Positions 51,352 to 59,727 of a stretch of 64,000 nucleotides of DNA are shown in pieces (the first letter of the stretch is position 1; each line of letters opens with the position of its first letter). This stretch comes from an uncultured Opitutia bacterium (GTDB lineage Bacteria > Verrucomicrobiota > Verrucomicrobiia > Opitutales > Opitutaceae), in NCBI GenBank assembly GCA_903859715.1, contig CAIONS010000051.1, positions 16,512 to 80,511 of the forward strand. Reading direction: 5' to 3'. A program made the position numbers and the translations under genes. The notes below the pieces were generated by a model. That model did not search any database, had not been told where the DNA came from, and saw only the letters and a list, made by a program, of their open reading frames with translations.

Positions 51352-52218
51352 TCAGGCGGATGCGGGAATTTCGATCACGACGGCGGTGGTGTTATCTCGG
51401 CCGGAATTTTGCACGGCTTCCTCGACGAGGCGTTGCGCGAGGGTCGGGCTGAAATTTTCCGGCGCGGGAGAGCCGAGTAGGGTTTCGAGCCGGTGATCCC
51501 ACAGGCCGTCGATGAGGCCGTCGGAGCAGATGAGGAAACGGTCGCCCGGTTGGTGGCCGACGGCGCCGAGATGCGGCTCGAGGAACTGGTTGCTGGCGCC
51601 GAGGGCCTGGTTGAGCGCGTTGCGCGTGGGATGTTCGCGGGCTTCGCGTTCGTTGATCCTGCCCTGGCGGCGCAGCCAGCCGACGTGGCTGTGGTCGTGG
51701 GTGAGCTGGGTGAGTCCGCCGCCGCGCGGCAGATAATAAATCCGGCTGTCCCCGATGTGGGCAAAATACATCCACTCCGGGGTGAACCAGCCGAGGCTGA
51801 GCGTGGCGCCCATGCCGGCGCATTCCTCATAGGACGAGCCGAGCTTGAGCAGGTCGGCGTGGATCGACGAAAACAGCTCCGTGAGCACGTCCGTGAACCC
51901 GCTGTTCATCCCGGCGGCGGAGAGACGGAAGGTGCGCGGCAGCAGTTTCGTAATGCGGTCCACGGCGATGCGGCTCGCGAATTCGCCGGATTTCGCGCCG
52001 CCCATGCCGTCGCTCACGGCGAAGACATAATCTGCGCCCGCGAGTGAGGCCTGGCCGGTCTTGCCGAGGTAGTGGACTTCGTGTCCGTCAAAACTGAGCG
52101 CGAGGAAGGCATCCTCATTGTTCGGCCGGAAGCGTCCGCGGTCAGTGAGCCCGGACCAGAGCAAATGGGGCGGTGGAACGGTTCCGGCGGAGGCGCTGGG
52201 CGAAGGAGGGGCGTCCAT
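51352..52218 (-). CDS. PP2C-type serine/threonine protein phosphatase
   Basis: 288 residues. TDRGRFRPNNEDAFLALS, FAVSDGMGGAKSGEFASRIAV, CSDGLIDGLWD and SGRDNTTAVVIEI carry the metal-binding Asp and Gly residues of PP2C (PPM). Soluble, no membrane anchor. Downstream of a small kinase-like gene with a 2-base gap, so the pair is expected to act on the same phosphoproteins. Confidence 0.93.
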   Translation of the reverse strand: MDAPPSPSASAGTVPPPHLLWSGLTDRGRFRPNNEDAFLALSFDGHEVHYLGKTGQASLAGADYVFAVSDGMGGAKSGEFASRIAVDRITKLLPRTFRLSAAGMNSGFTDVLTELFSSIHADLLKLGSSYEECAGMGATLSLGWFTPEWMYFAHIGDSRIYYLPRGGGLTQLTHDHSHVGWLRRQGRINEREAREHPTRNALNQALGASNQFLEPHLGAVGHQPGDRFLICSDGLIDGLWDHRLETLLGSPAPENFSPTLAQRLVEEAVQNSGRDNTTAVVIEIPASA

Positions 52219-52220
52219 GG

Positions 52221-52631
52221 TCAGCCCGTGGGCTTCAGCGAGGCGTTCGCGCTGGGATCGTCGAGCAGGGTGGCGAATTCAAAGTCGATGATGCAGAACC
52301 GGCCGTCCGATGCGCGGTAGGTGATGTTGCGGAGTTCGCGGTCCTCGTGGCGCACGCCAAACGGCTCGAGTTCGGCGAACACCTCTGCCTGGCGCTCCGC
52401 GCTCAAATGATCCACGCGCGTGCCGCAGTTCGTCGTCACGATTTTCAGCTGCGCCGGATCGACCTCCAGCAGGCGCGGCACAAAGGTGCAGCCTTTCGCC
52501 TCCAAGTGCCGCAGCACTCGGACCTCGTGTTCAAACCGCTCCCGGGCTTGGTGTCCGCGAAAGGTCTTGTGCACGCGGCTGTCGTAGCCGATGCGAACCA
52601 GGGCGCGGGCGGTGTCCTTCATCTCATGCAT
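52221..52631 (-). CDS. miniature protein-kinase-like protein (136 aa)
   Basis: The kinase fold is reduced: a putative beta-3 Lys in SRVHKTFRG with partner Glu in HEVRVLRHLEA, a catalytic loop HEDRELRNITYRA in place of HRDLKPEN, and IIDFEFATLL in place of DFG. The usual 250-residue domain is less than half this size, so the activity may be ATP binding or a pseudokinase; short RIO/APH-like relatives exist. ATG 52631 is followed by MKDTARALVRIGY. Coupled to PP2C (52218) downstream. Specificity is unknown. Confidence 0.6.
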   Translation of the reverse strand: MHEMKDTARALVRIGYDSRVHKTFRGHQARERFEHEVRVLRHLEAKGCTFVPRLLEVDPAQLKIVTTNCGTRVDHLSAERQAEVFAELEPFGVRHEDRELRNITYRASDGRFCIIDFEFATLLDDPSANASLKPTG

Positions 52632-52756
52632 GGCGGTCGGGCAGCTAGTTTCGGACCGGCCGGGGCACTGGCAAGCATGATGACCGGATTACGAAACGTG
52701 CTGGCAGTGAAATTGATGGCTCAAAATGTGACATGGCGGGCAGTTCTGGTTGCCTC

Positions 52757-52772
52757 TGGCATGTAAGGTGCT
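52757..52772 (+). promoter_or_regulatory. sigma-54-type promoter candidate upstream of glnII
   Basis: TGGCATGTAAGGTGCT has GG at 52758-52759 and GC at 52770-52771 separated by 10 bases, the -24/-12 spacing of sigma-54 promoters (consensus TGGCAC-N5-TTGC). Position is 99 bases before the glnII start, giving a start site near 52783. Sigma-54 control of glutamine synthetase is well established in other bacteria. Confidence 0.45.
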
Positions 52773-52870
52773 GAATTGGGCCCTGAGTTTTTGATGCCCC
52801 CATGGAAAGTCCAAGGCATCCGCACTCACTTCACTGAACGATCCCGAATCCCGTCTCAAAACCAAACACT

Positions 52871-53902
52871 ATGGCCAAATACAAACTGGAATACATCTGG
52901 CTCGATGGCTACACGCCGCTCGCCAGCTTGCGTAGCAAAACTCAGATCAAAGAATTTGCCAGCTTCCCGAAGCTTGCCGAACTGCCCGTCTGGGGCTTTG
53001 ACGGCAGCTCGACGCAGCAGGCCGAGGGCAAAAGCTCGGACATCGTCCTGAAGCCCGTGGCGGTTTTCCCCGATACCACGCGCAAGAACGGCGTGCTCGT
53101 GATGTGCGAGTGCTTCCAGCACACCGGCGTGCCCAGCCCGTCGAATTCCCGCGCCACGATCCCGGATGATCCGGATACCTGGTTCGGCTTTGAACAGGAA
53201 TACTTCTTCTGGAAAGACGGTGCTCCGCTCGGTTTCCCGAAGGACGGCTTTCCCTCGCCCCAAGGCCCGTATTATACGGGCGTCGGCTACAAAAACGTCG
53301 GATCGATTGCCCGTGAGATCGTCGAAAAGCACATCGATATCTGTCTCGATGCCGGCATCAACCTCGAGGGTATCAACTCCGAGGTCGCCAAGGGTCAGTG
53401 GGAATTCCAGATCTTCGGCAAAGGCTCCAAGAGCGCAGCCGACCAGATGTGGGTCGCCCGCTACATCCTGACTCGTCTGGCTGAGACTTACGGCGTCGAC
53501 ATCGAGTGGCGCTGCAAGCCCATCCTTGGGCCCTTCAATGCCCCGCTCGACTGGAACGGTTCCGGCATGCACTCCAACTTCTCCACCAAGTTCATGCGCG
53601 AAACCGGCGGCAAGGAATACTTCGAGAAACTCATGGCGGCCTTCGCCAAGAATGTCGGCGAGCACATCGCGGTGTACGGCCCGGAGAATCACCTCCGCCT
53701 CACCGGCCTGCACGAGACGCAGTCGATCGACAAGTTCAGCTACGGCATCGCCGACCGCGGCGCCTCGATCCGCGTCCCGCACAGCTTCGCGAACGCCGGC
53801 TACAAAGGTTACCTCGAGGATCGCCGTCCGAACTCCGCCGCCGACCCGTACCTGGTCGCCGGCCGGATTCTCAAGACGATCCAGAGCGTGCCGACCCAGT
53901 GA
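52871..53902 (+). CDS. glnII: glutamine synthetase, GSII (eukaryotic-type)
   Basis: 343 residues from ATG 52871. KLEYIWLDGYTPLASLRSKT and LPVWGFDGSSTQQAEG are the GSII N-terminal beta-Grasp, WFGFEQEYFFW the metal-binding stretch, and PLDWNGSGMHSNFSTKFM the ATP/glutamate site (compare WNGAGCHTNFST). The length suits the GSII decamer rather than GSI of 470. It assimilates ammonia into glutamine. A sigma-54-like site upstream and hairpins downstream frame the transcript. Confidence 0.95.
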   Translation: MAKYKLEYIWLDGYTPLASLRSKTQIKEFASFPKLAELPVWGFDGSSTQQAEGKSSDIVLKPVAVFPDTTRKNGVLVMCECFQHTGVPSPSNSRATIPDDPDTWFGFEQEYFFWKDGAPLGFPKDGFPSPQGPYYTGVGYKNVGSIAREIVEKHIDICLDAGINLEGINSEVAKGQWEFQIFGKGSKSAADQMWVARYILTRLAETYGVDIEWRCKPILGPFNAPLDWNGSGMHSNFSTKFMRETGGKEYFEKLMAAFAKNVGEHIAVYGPENHLRLTGLHETQSIDKFSYGIADRGASIRVPHSFANAGYKGYLEDRRPNSAADPYLVAGRILKTIQSVPTQ

Positions 53903-53914
53903 GTCTCGTATAAC

Positions 53915-53930
53915 ACAGCCGAAAGGCTGT
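53915..53930 (+). terminator. hairpin ACAGCC-GAAA-GGCTGT after glnII
   Basis: 6-bp stem with GAAA tetraloop and TTT following; 12 bases after the glnII stop. The first of three consecutive hairpins, giving graded termination or mRNA protection. Confidence 0.6.
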
Positions 53931-53940
53931 TTCCCTTCGC

Positions 53941-53965
53941 TAACCTTCCGCCTCTTGGAAGGTTA
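53941..53965 (+). terminator. hairpin TAACCTTCC / GGAAGGTTA
   Basis: Exact 9-bp inverted repeat with a 7-base loop in the same spacer; second of three hairpins. Confidence 0.5.
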
Positions 53966-53972
53966 GCACCAC

Positions 53973-54002
53973 AAGATCGAGGACTTCCCGTCCTCGATCT
54001 TT
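53973..54002 (+). terminator. terminator AAGATCGAGGAC / GTCCTCGATCTT plus T
   Basis: Perfect 12-bp stem, loop TTCCC, then a run of T (CTTTTGC); a strong intrinsic terminator closing the glnII unit before the cyclase fragment. Confidence 0.75.
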
Positions 54003-54048
54003 TGCTTTCGGGTCTTCGACTTAGCGGTATCTAGAACCAGTCGCTGAA

Positions 54049-54753
54049 TTGCCCCGCTGGTGGTATCGTGACGCCGTGGTCGCAATGTTTGGCGCGCCGA
54101 TCCATTTCAAGGATCACGCCTACCGGGCCTGCGTGGCGACCCAGCGCGTGCACCAGAAGCTCGCCGAGTTCCGGGCGAAGTGGAAGGAGCAGGGTGACAA
54201 GTGGCCTGAGATCGTATGGGAAATGCAGACCCGCATCGGGCTGAACACCGGCGTCTGCATGATCGGCAACATGGGCAGCCGCACGCGGTTCAACTACACG
54301 ATGATGGGTGACAACGTGAACCTCGCCGCCCGCATGGAGAGCGGTGCGAAGAGCTGGGGCGCCTACACCATGTGTTCCGAGGCGACGAAGCTCGCCTGTG
54401 TGCAGCACGGTGGTGATCGCGTGGTCTTTCGCGCCCTCGGCCGCATTGTGGTCAAGGGCCGCACGAAGCCTGTGCCGATCTTTGAAATCGTCGGCCTGAA
54501 GGAAACCCTCGCCGAAGGCGCCCGTGAATGCATCGCATTGTTCGAGCAGGGCTTGGAGCGGTATTATGCCCGCGACTGGGACGGCGCGATCGCACTCTTC
54601 CGGCAGAGCCAGGCCCACGAGCCCAACCAGCCGGGCAAAACACCCGGCGTTAAGACCAATCCCTCGCTTGTCTACATCCACATCACCGAAGGTTACAAAG
54701 AGGAGCCACCGGCCCCCGATTGGGATGGCGTGTACGTGATGACGGAGAAATAG
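54049..54753 (+). pseudogene. adenylate/guanylate cyclase fragment lacking its N-terminal part
   Basis: The readable protein is about 234 residues and begins inside the catalytic domain: RDAVVAMFGAPIHFKDHAY (the second metal Asp) and NYTMMGDNVNLAARME (transition-state region). The first metal motif F-T-D-I and the sensory/membrane part (CHASE2-type in similar genes) are absent. The region before 54049 is terminator and non-cyclase sequence, so the front of the gene is deleted. The tail (ARECIALFEQGLERYYARDWDGAIALF) is TPR-like, as in intact relatives. Probably non-functional without the first Asp. Confidence 0.75.
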
Positions 54754-54759
54754 GGGTAA

Positions 54760-54775
54760 GGCCTGCCGTCAGGCC
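54760..54775 (+). terminator. hairpin GGCCTG-CCGT-CAGGCC after the cyclase fragment
   Basis: 6-bp exact stem with a CCGT loop, 7 bases after the fragment's stop; no T-run, so termination is uncertain. Confidence 0.4.
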
Positions 54776-54795
54776 CGTTCGCGGAAAAAATTTAT

Positions 54796-54820
54796 GGCGC
54801 GCCCAGCGGTCGCGCCCTAC
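54796..54820 (-). repeat. REP-like element, GTAG head, subfamily A variant
   Basis: Minus strand: GTAG, GGCGCGACC, loop GCT, GGGCGCGCC; GGCGCG pairs with CGCGCC. Same GCT loop and lengths as the copies at 8136, 8211 and 60906. Confidence 0.65.
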
Positions 54821-54839
54821 CTCGGAATCCAATCAATAA

Positions 54840-54862
54840 AAGCCCGGCTTTGGGCCGGGCTT
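54840..54862 (-). terminator. terminator of ilvB (minus strand)
   Basis: AAGCCCGGC, TTTGG, GCCGGGCTT: 9-bp stem, followed on the minus strand by T-rich TTTTATTG. It is 30 bases after the ilvB stop and shows the gene is not continued by ilvN. Confidence 0.75.
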
Positions 54863-54891
54863 GAGGGAATGCGGCGGATGATCCGGCCGCC

Positions 54892-56670
54892 TTATTTCAG
54901 GATCATGTCCTTCACTGTCTTGCCGGCTGGGATCATCGGCAGCACGTGCTCCGTGTAGGGCACGATGACGTCGAGGACGAACGGGCCGTCATGGTCGAGC
55001 ATCTCCTGGATGGCGGCCTTCAGCTCGCTCTTCTTGTGAACGCGGCGGCCCTTTACGCCGAAGCCCTCGGCGATCTTCACGAAATCAGGATAGAGGCCGC
55101 CGAGATTCTCGGGGCTGCCCACGTTGGATTCGTCGCCGAGGATGGTGTTGCCGCGGACGCTGCCGTAGAAACGGTCCTCCCACTGCACGACCATGCCGAG
55201 GTGCTGGTTGTTCAGGATCATGGCCTTCGCGGCGATCTTCTCGATGTGCGCGGTGGCGAGCTCCTGGATGTTCATCATGAACGAGCCGTCACCGTCGATA
55301 TCGATGACCTCCTTGTCCGGGAAGGCCACCTTTGCGCCCAGCGCGGCCGGATAGCCAAAGCCCATCGCCCCGAGGCCGAGCGAGCTGATGTAGCGGCGCG
55401 GCTCGTTGAACCGGTAGAATTGCGCGGCCCACATCTGGTGCTGGCCGACCCCCGTCGTGATGATCGCATCACCCTTGGTCAGTTCATACAGCGCGGCAAC
55501 CGCCTCCTGCGGGACGATGTGCTTGCTGTGGTCGAAGCGGAACGGCTGCTCCTTCTTCCACGTCGCGATCTGGGCGTGCCACGCGGCGGTGTCGGGAGCC
55601 TTGAATTTGTTCGCGACGGCCAGCTCGTTGAGCCGGGTCAGCGCGGGCTTGATGTCGCTGACGATCGGGAGAAGGACGCGCTTGTTCTTGTTGTGCTCGG
55701 AAGCGTCGATGTCGATGTGGACGATCTTCGCGTGCGCGGCGAATTTGTTCGTGTCACCCGTGATGCGGTCGTCGAAACGTGCGCCCACGCAGAGCAACAG
55801 GTCGCACTGATCCACAGCCCAGTTGCCATAGGCGGCGCCATGCATGCCGAACCACTGCATCGAAAGCGGGTGTGACTCGGGAAAGCCGCCCAAGCCCATC
55901 AGGGTGGTGGCGACCGGCACGTTGGTCTTCTCGGCGAACGCCTTCAGCTCGGCGTGCGCGCCGGAGGAAATGATGCCGCCGCCGGCGTAGAGGACGGGTT
56001 TCTTCGCGTCGCCGATGAGCGCGAGGACTTCCTTCAGCTGCTCGTCGGTGGCAGTCTGTGTCGCGGTGGCGTAGGGATTGCGGAACTCCACCGTGGCGGG
56101 GAAAACCGGCTGGAATTTCGCCTGCTGGACGTCCTTCGGCAGGTCGATGATGACCGGGCCGGGCCGGCCGCTGCGGGCGAGGTAAAAGGCCTCTTTGAAC
56201 ACGCGCGGCAGCTCATGCACGTCCATCACGAGGTAGGAGTGCTTCACGATCGGCAGCGTCATGCCGTAGAAATCCGTTTCCTGAAACGCCATCTTGCCGA
56301 TGTACTTCGAGTACACCTGGCCGGTGATCGCGACGAGCGGGATGGAGTCCATGTACGCGTCGGCGATGGCCGACACGAGATTGGTCGCGCCCGGGCCGCT
56401 GGTCGCCATGCACACGCCGACCTTGCCGGTGGCGCGGGCGTAGCCTTCTGCGGCAAACGAGCCGCCCTGTTCATGGCGCGGGAGAATGGTCCGGATCTTG
56501 TCGGTGCGCGCGAGCGACTGGTGCAGCTCCTGCGACGCGCCGCCCGGGTACGCAAAGATGACATCGACGCCCTCGCGGATGAGGCACTCGACGACGGCGT
56601 CGGAGCCCTTCATTTCGCGGCCGATCTCGGCCTTGGGAAACGCAGCGGGGGAGGTGTGGTCTTTTTTCAT
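54892..56670 (-). CDS. ilvB: acetolactate synthase large subunit
   Basis: 592 residues from ATG 56670 ([13 protein letters not shown]). [64 protein letters not shown] and [35 protein letters not shown] (thiamine diphosphate GDG-x-N) identify it. Catalyses the first common step for valine, leucine and isoleucine. The small regulatory subunit ilvN, usually just downstream, is absent; a terminator follows. Confidence 0.96.
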   Translation of the reverse strand: MKKDHTSPAAFPKAEIGREMKGSDAVVECLIREGVDVIFAYPGGASQELHQSLARTDKIRTILPRHEQGGSFAAEGYARATGKVGVCMATSGPGATNLVSAIADAYMDSIPLVAITGQVYSKYIGKMAFQETDFYGMTLPIVKHSYLVMDVHELPRVFKEAFYLARSGRPGPVIIDLPKDVQQAKFQPVFPATVEFRNPYATATQTATDEQLKEVLALIGDAKKPVLYAGGGIISSGAHAELKAFAEKTNVPVATTLMGLGGFPESHPLSMQWFGMHGAAYGNWAVDQCDLLLCVGARFDDRITGDTNKFAAHAKIVHIDIDASEHNKNKRVLLPIVSDIKPALTRLNELAVANKFKAPDTAAWHAQIATWKKEQPFRFDHSKHIVPQEAVAALYELTKGDAIITTGVGQHQMWAAQFYRFNEPRRYISSLGLGAMGFGYPAALGAKVAFPDKEVIDIDGDGSFMMNIQELATAHIEKIAAKAMILNNQHLGMVVQWEDRFYGSVRGNTILGDESNVGSPENLGGLYPDFVKIAEGFGVKGRRVHKKSELKAAIQEMLDHDGPFVLDVIVPYTEHVLPMIPAGKTVKDMILK

Positions 56671-56798
56671 GGCGATAAAGGGAGGCGTGGGGAGGTCGAA
56701 ATAACACAAATTTGGGCGCCGGTGGCAAGCCGCGGGATACCGGGTGTGTCATAACGATTTCGGTTGGCGCAACCCTTCACGCGCAGCACGTTGGGCGC

Positions 56799-57581
56799 AT
56801 GTTCAAACTGCTCTTCATCGGTGACATCGTCGGCCGTCCGGGCCGGGACATCATCAATGAGCGGCTGGCCGGGCTGCGCCGGGAGCACAGTCTGGATTTC
56901 GTCATCGCCAACGGCGAAAACGCCGCCGCCGGAGCCGGCATCACGGGCGTGATTGCCAAGTCCCTCCTCGAGGCGGGCATCGATGGCCTCACGCTCGGCG
57001 ACCATGTCTGGGACCAGCGCGGCTGGGAGCACGAGATTATCGAGGCCGGCCCGGTTTGCCGTCCAGCCAACCTCCCGGCATCCAATCCCGGCAGCGATCA
57101 CCTCATCATCGAACGCCGCGGGTTTCGGGTGGCGGTGTTTACCGTGCTGGGCCGCACGTTCATGGGCCTGAAGGCCGATTGTCCGTTTCTCTGCGCCGAC
57201 CGCATGCTGGAGCGCCTGAAAGGGCAGGCCGATGCCATCATCGTTGAGATCCATGCCGAGGCCACGTCGGAGAAACAGGCGCTCGGCTGGTATCTGGATG
57301 GCCGTGTGACGGCTGTCCTCGGTACCCATACGCATGTGCCGACCGCCGACGCCCGCGTGCTGCCCAAAGGCACGGCGTTCATCTGCGATGTCGGCATGAC
57401 GGGTCCCTATGCGAGTGTTCTCGGCCGCCAGATCGAGCCGGTCGTGGCCCGGTTTGTCGATGGCATGCCGCGCCGATTTGAGGTTGCGACGGAGGATGTG
57501 CGGATTTCGGGCGCGTTGATCGAGATCAGTCCCTCCATGGCCCGCGCCGAGAAGATCGAACTGCTGACGGTGCGGAAGTAG
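56799..57581 (+). CDS. ymdB: YmdB-type metallophosphoesterase
   Basis: 260 residues from ATG 56799 ([17 protein letters not shown]). [48 protein letters not shown] and [11 protein letters not shown] are TIGR00282-family motifs, with Asp, Asn and His binding two metals. The family members are 2',3'-cyclic nucleotide or cAMP phosphodiesterases. It is divergent from ilvB and convergent with accA; the pair shares a palindrome GGGCGAATTCGCCC at 57589-57602. Confidence 0.92.
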   Translation: MFKLLFIGDIVGRPGRDIINERLAGLRREHSLDFVIANGENAAAGAGITGVIAKSLLEAGIDGLTLGDHVWDQRGWEHEIIEAGPVCRPANLPASNPGSDHLIIERRGFRVAVFTVLGRTFMGLKADCPFLCADRMLERLKGQADAIIVEIHAEATSEKQALGWYLDGRVTAVLGTHTHVPTADARVLPKGTAFICDVGMTGPYASVLGRQIEPVVARFVDGMPRRFEVATEDVRISGALIEISPSMARAEKIELLTVRK

Positions 57582-57588
57582 GGCGGGC

Positions 57589-57602
57589 GGGCGAATTCGC
57601 CC
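57589..57602. terminator. palindrome GGGCGAATTCGCCC between convergent ymdB and accA
   Basis: 14-base perfect palindrome with no T-run; may terminate or insulate the convergent transcripts. Confidence 0.4.
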
Positions 57603-57607
57603 CGGCT

Positions 57608-58588
57608 TCAATTGCGCACGACGCCTTCTTCCTGGTAGGAACCGAGGCGGCGGTACCGCTCGTAGCGCGTGCTGACCAGCTTCTCCGCACTTAGCGCGCG
57701 CAGGTCGTTGAGATGCTTCAGCAGCGCGTATTTCAGCGCGGCGGCGGCTTGGGCAGGATCGTTGTGGGCGCCGCCCTGGGGCTCGGGCAGCACTTCATCC
57801 ACCACGCCGAGGCCTTCGAGTGTGGCGGCGTTGAGCTTCAGCGCCTCGGCCGCCTTCGGGGCGGCGGCGCGGTCTTTCCAGAGGATCGCCGCGCAACCTT
57901 CGGGCGAGATGACCGAGTAATAGCTGTTCTCGAAAATGAGCACGCGATCCGTCACGCCGATGCCGAGTGCGCCGCCGGAGCCGCCTTCACCCACCACGAT
58001 GGCGATCGAGGGCACGCGGAGCATGGCCATCTCGCGCAGGTTGACCGCGATGGCCTCGGAAACGTGGCGGGCCTCGGATTCGACGCCCGGGTACGCGCCC
58101 GGCGTGTCGATAAAGGTGATGACCGGCAGGCCGAACCGCTCCGCCGTCTTGAGGAGTCGCAGCGCCTTCCGGTAACCCTCGGGCTGGGGCATGCCGAAGT
58201 TGCGCAGGATGTTCTCCTTGGTGTCCCGGCCCTTTTGCTGGGCGATGATCATGACCGCCGTGCCATTGAAGAACGCCGTCCCGCCCACCAACGCCCGGTC
58301 ATCCCGGAACTGCCGGTCGCCGTGCAGCTCTTGGTAGCCTTCAAAGAGCATCTCAACGTAATCCAGCGCATAGGGCCGTTTCGGGTGACGCGCGATCTGC
58401 ACCCGCTGCCATGGCGTCAGGTTGGTATAAATGTCGCGCTGGGCCTGCTCGATCCGCTTTTCAATCGCCCGCACCTCGGTGGAGAGGTTGAGGTTGTTCT
58501 CGAGCGACTTCTGGTGGATGGAATCGAGCTCCTTGGTCAGTTCGAGCAAGGGCTTCTCGAACTCCAAAACGTAAACCGGCTTTTGCAT
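57608..58588 (-). CDS. accA: acetyl-CoA carboxylase carboxyltransferase, alpha subunit
   Basis: 326 residues. YVLEFEKPLLELTKELDSIHQKS is the usual N-terminus. VGGTAFFNGTAVMIIAQQKGRDTKENILRNFGMPQPEGYRKALRLLKTAERFGLPVITFIDTPGAYPG is the crotonase-like core with oxyanion Gly-Gly residues; GEGGSGGALGIGV follows. It transfers CO2 to acetyl-CoA with AccD (not in the window). Stand-alone, downstream of the TPR gene by 49 bases. Confidence 0.96.
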   Translation of the reverse strand: MQKPVYVLEFEKPLLELTKELDSIHQKSLENNLNLSTEVRAIEKRIEQAQRDIYTNLTPWQRVQIARHPKRPYALDYVEMLFEGYQELHGDRQFRDDRALVGGTAFFNGTAVMIIAQQKGRDTKENILRNFGMPQPEGYRKALRLLKTAERFGLPVITFIDTPGAYPGVESEARHVSEAIAVNLREMAMLRVPSIAIVVGEGGSGGALGIGVTDRVLIFENSYYSVISPEGCAAILWKDRAAAPKAAEALKLNAATLEGLGVVDEVLPEPQGGAHNDPAQAAAALKYALLKHLNDLRALSAEKLVSTRYERYRRLGSYQEEGVVRN

Positions 58589-58637
58589 CCCGGCAAAACT
58601 ACCGGCGCCGCCCTTCCGCTGTCAACGGACGGGGAAA

Positions 58638-59000
58638 TCACTTGATGCCATCGGTTTGCTGACCGGGATTCTTCAATTGGTCCTTCCAGCCTTGGATTTT
58701 CGCCTGCGCGCCGAAGTGTTCCGCCCGGGCCTTGTCGCCCCGTTCCATCCAGATGCGGGAGAGCGTAGTGTTGATGAACAGGTCATCGGGCCGCAGGGCA
58801 TGGGCCCGCTCGCCCGCCGCCAGGGCCTGATCCAGCCGGCGCAGGGAGAAATTGACCTCCGAGAGTGCATGCCATGCCTCGAATGACTCCGATGCCGCCG
58901 CGGTCGCCTCTGTGAGCTTCACGATCGCCGTCTCGCTCTCCCCGAGCGCAAAATCCGCGGTCGCGTCCTCTATCAGGGTCTGCAGTTCGTCGTCGGTCAT
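58638..59000 (-). CDS. TPR-containing small protein
   Basis: 120 residues. A tetratricopeptide pair is visible: FEAWHALSEVNFSLRRLDQALAAGERAHALRPDDLFINTTLSRIWMERGDKARAEHFGAQA. No signal sequence. It is 49 bases upstream of accA on the same strand, perhaps co-transcribed, but no functional link is evident. Such TPR proteins mediate protein contacts; no further function can be given. Confidence 0.75.
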   Translation of the reverse strand: MTDDELQTLIEDATADFALGESETAIVKLTEATAAASESFEAWHALSEVNFSLRRLDQALAAGERAHALRPDDLFINTTLSRIWMERGDKARAEHFGAQAKIQGWKDQLKNPGQQTDGIK

Positions 59001-59040
59001 GGGTGGGTGCGGCCAGTGTGCCGGGGTCGGGGGAAAAAGA

Positions 59041-59065
59041 AAGGACGGCCTTGCGGGCCGTCCTT
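59041..59065 (-). terminator. terminator of the yceI-like gene (minus strand)
   Basis: AAGGACGGCC, TTGCG, GGCCGTCCTT: strong stem, followed on the minus strand by TTTCTTTTTC. Located 26 bases after the yceI-like stop. Confidence 0.8.
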
Positions 59066-59091
59066 GGAATGGCAGGAGGGGAGGGGTGGCC

Positions 59092-59679
59092 TTAGATCTT
59101 GTCGGCCTCGACGCCGATCGTGACCGAGACCTCGTCGCCCAGCGCCTTGTCGAGGAAGCTCGGGCCGGCCAGGCCGAAGTCGGACTTCTTGATCTTGGTG
59201 GTCGCTTCCCAGCCGGAGAGCGCCGTGCCGGGCTTCATGCCGGGGCCGAAACCGAGGGACGTGACCTTGAGCACGACTTCCTTGGTGATGTCCTTGATCG
59301 TGAGGTCGCCGGTGACGTCATAGGTGTCCTCACCGGTCTTCTTCCACGACTTGCTCTTGAAGGTCATGGCGCTGAATTTCGGGAAATCGAAGAAATCCGG
59401 GCTCTTGACGTGGGCATCGCGCTTGTCGTTGGCCGTATTGATCGAGCCGACGTCGATCGAGGCCACGACCGAGCTCTTCTCGAGGTTCTCGCGGTCCACG
59501 GTGATCGTGCCGGTGACCTTCGTGAAGCTCCCGGTGAAGTTCGAGATCATGTGGCGCAGGGTGAAGCCGGCACTGGAGTGCACGGGATCGATGCTATAAG
59601 TCTCGACCGCGGCGTGCGCCGAGGCGAACAGGCCGAGGGTGAGGACGGAGGCGAGGACCAGACGGGTGAAGTTTTTCAT
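59092..59679 (-). CDS. YceI family periplasmic lipid-binding protein
   Basis: 195 residues with an N-terminal signal peptide (MKNFTRLVLASVLTLGLFASAHA). TYSIDPVHSSAGFTLRHMISNFTGSFTKVTGTI is the YceI N-terminal strand pattern and VSVTIGVEADKI the end. YceI proteins are lipocalin-like beta barrels binding polyisoprenoids. Cytoplasmic function excluded by the signal. Terminated by a clear hairpin. Confidence 0.92.
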   Translation of the reverse strand: MKNFTRLVLASVLTLGLFASAHAAVETYSIDPVHSSAGFTLRHMISNFTGSFTKVTGTITVDRENLEKSSVVASIDVGSINTANDKRDAHVKSPDFFDFPKFSAMTFKSKSWKKTGEDTYDVTGDLTIKDITKEVVLKVTSLGFGPGMKPGTALSGWEATTKIKKSDFGLAGPSFLDKALGDEVSVTIGVEADKI

Positions 59680-59727
59680 GGTTGGGTGTGAACGTGGGAG
59701 TGAAACGAAGTTTGCCCGTGGCGCAAC

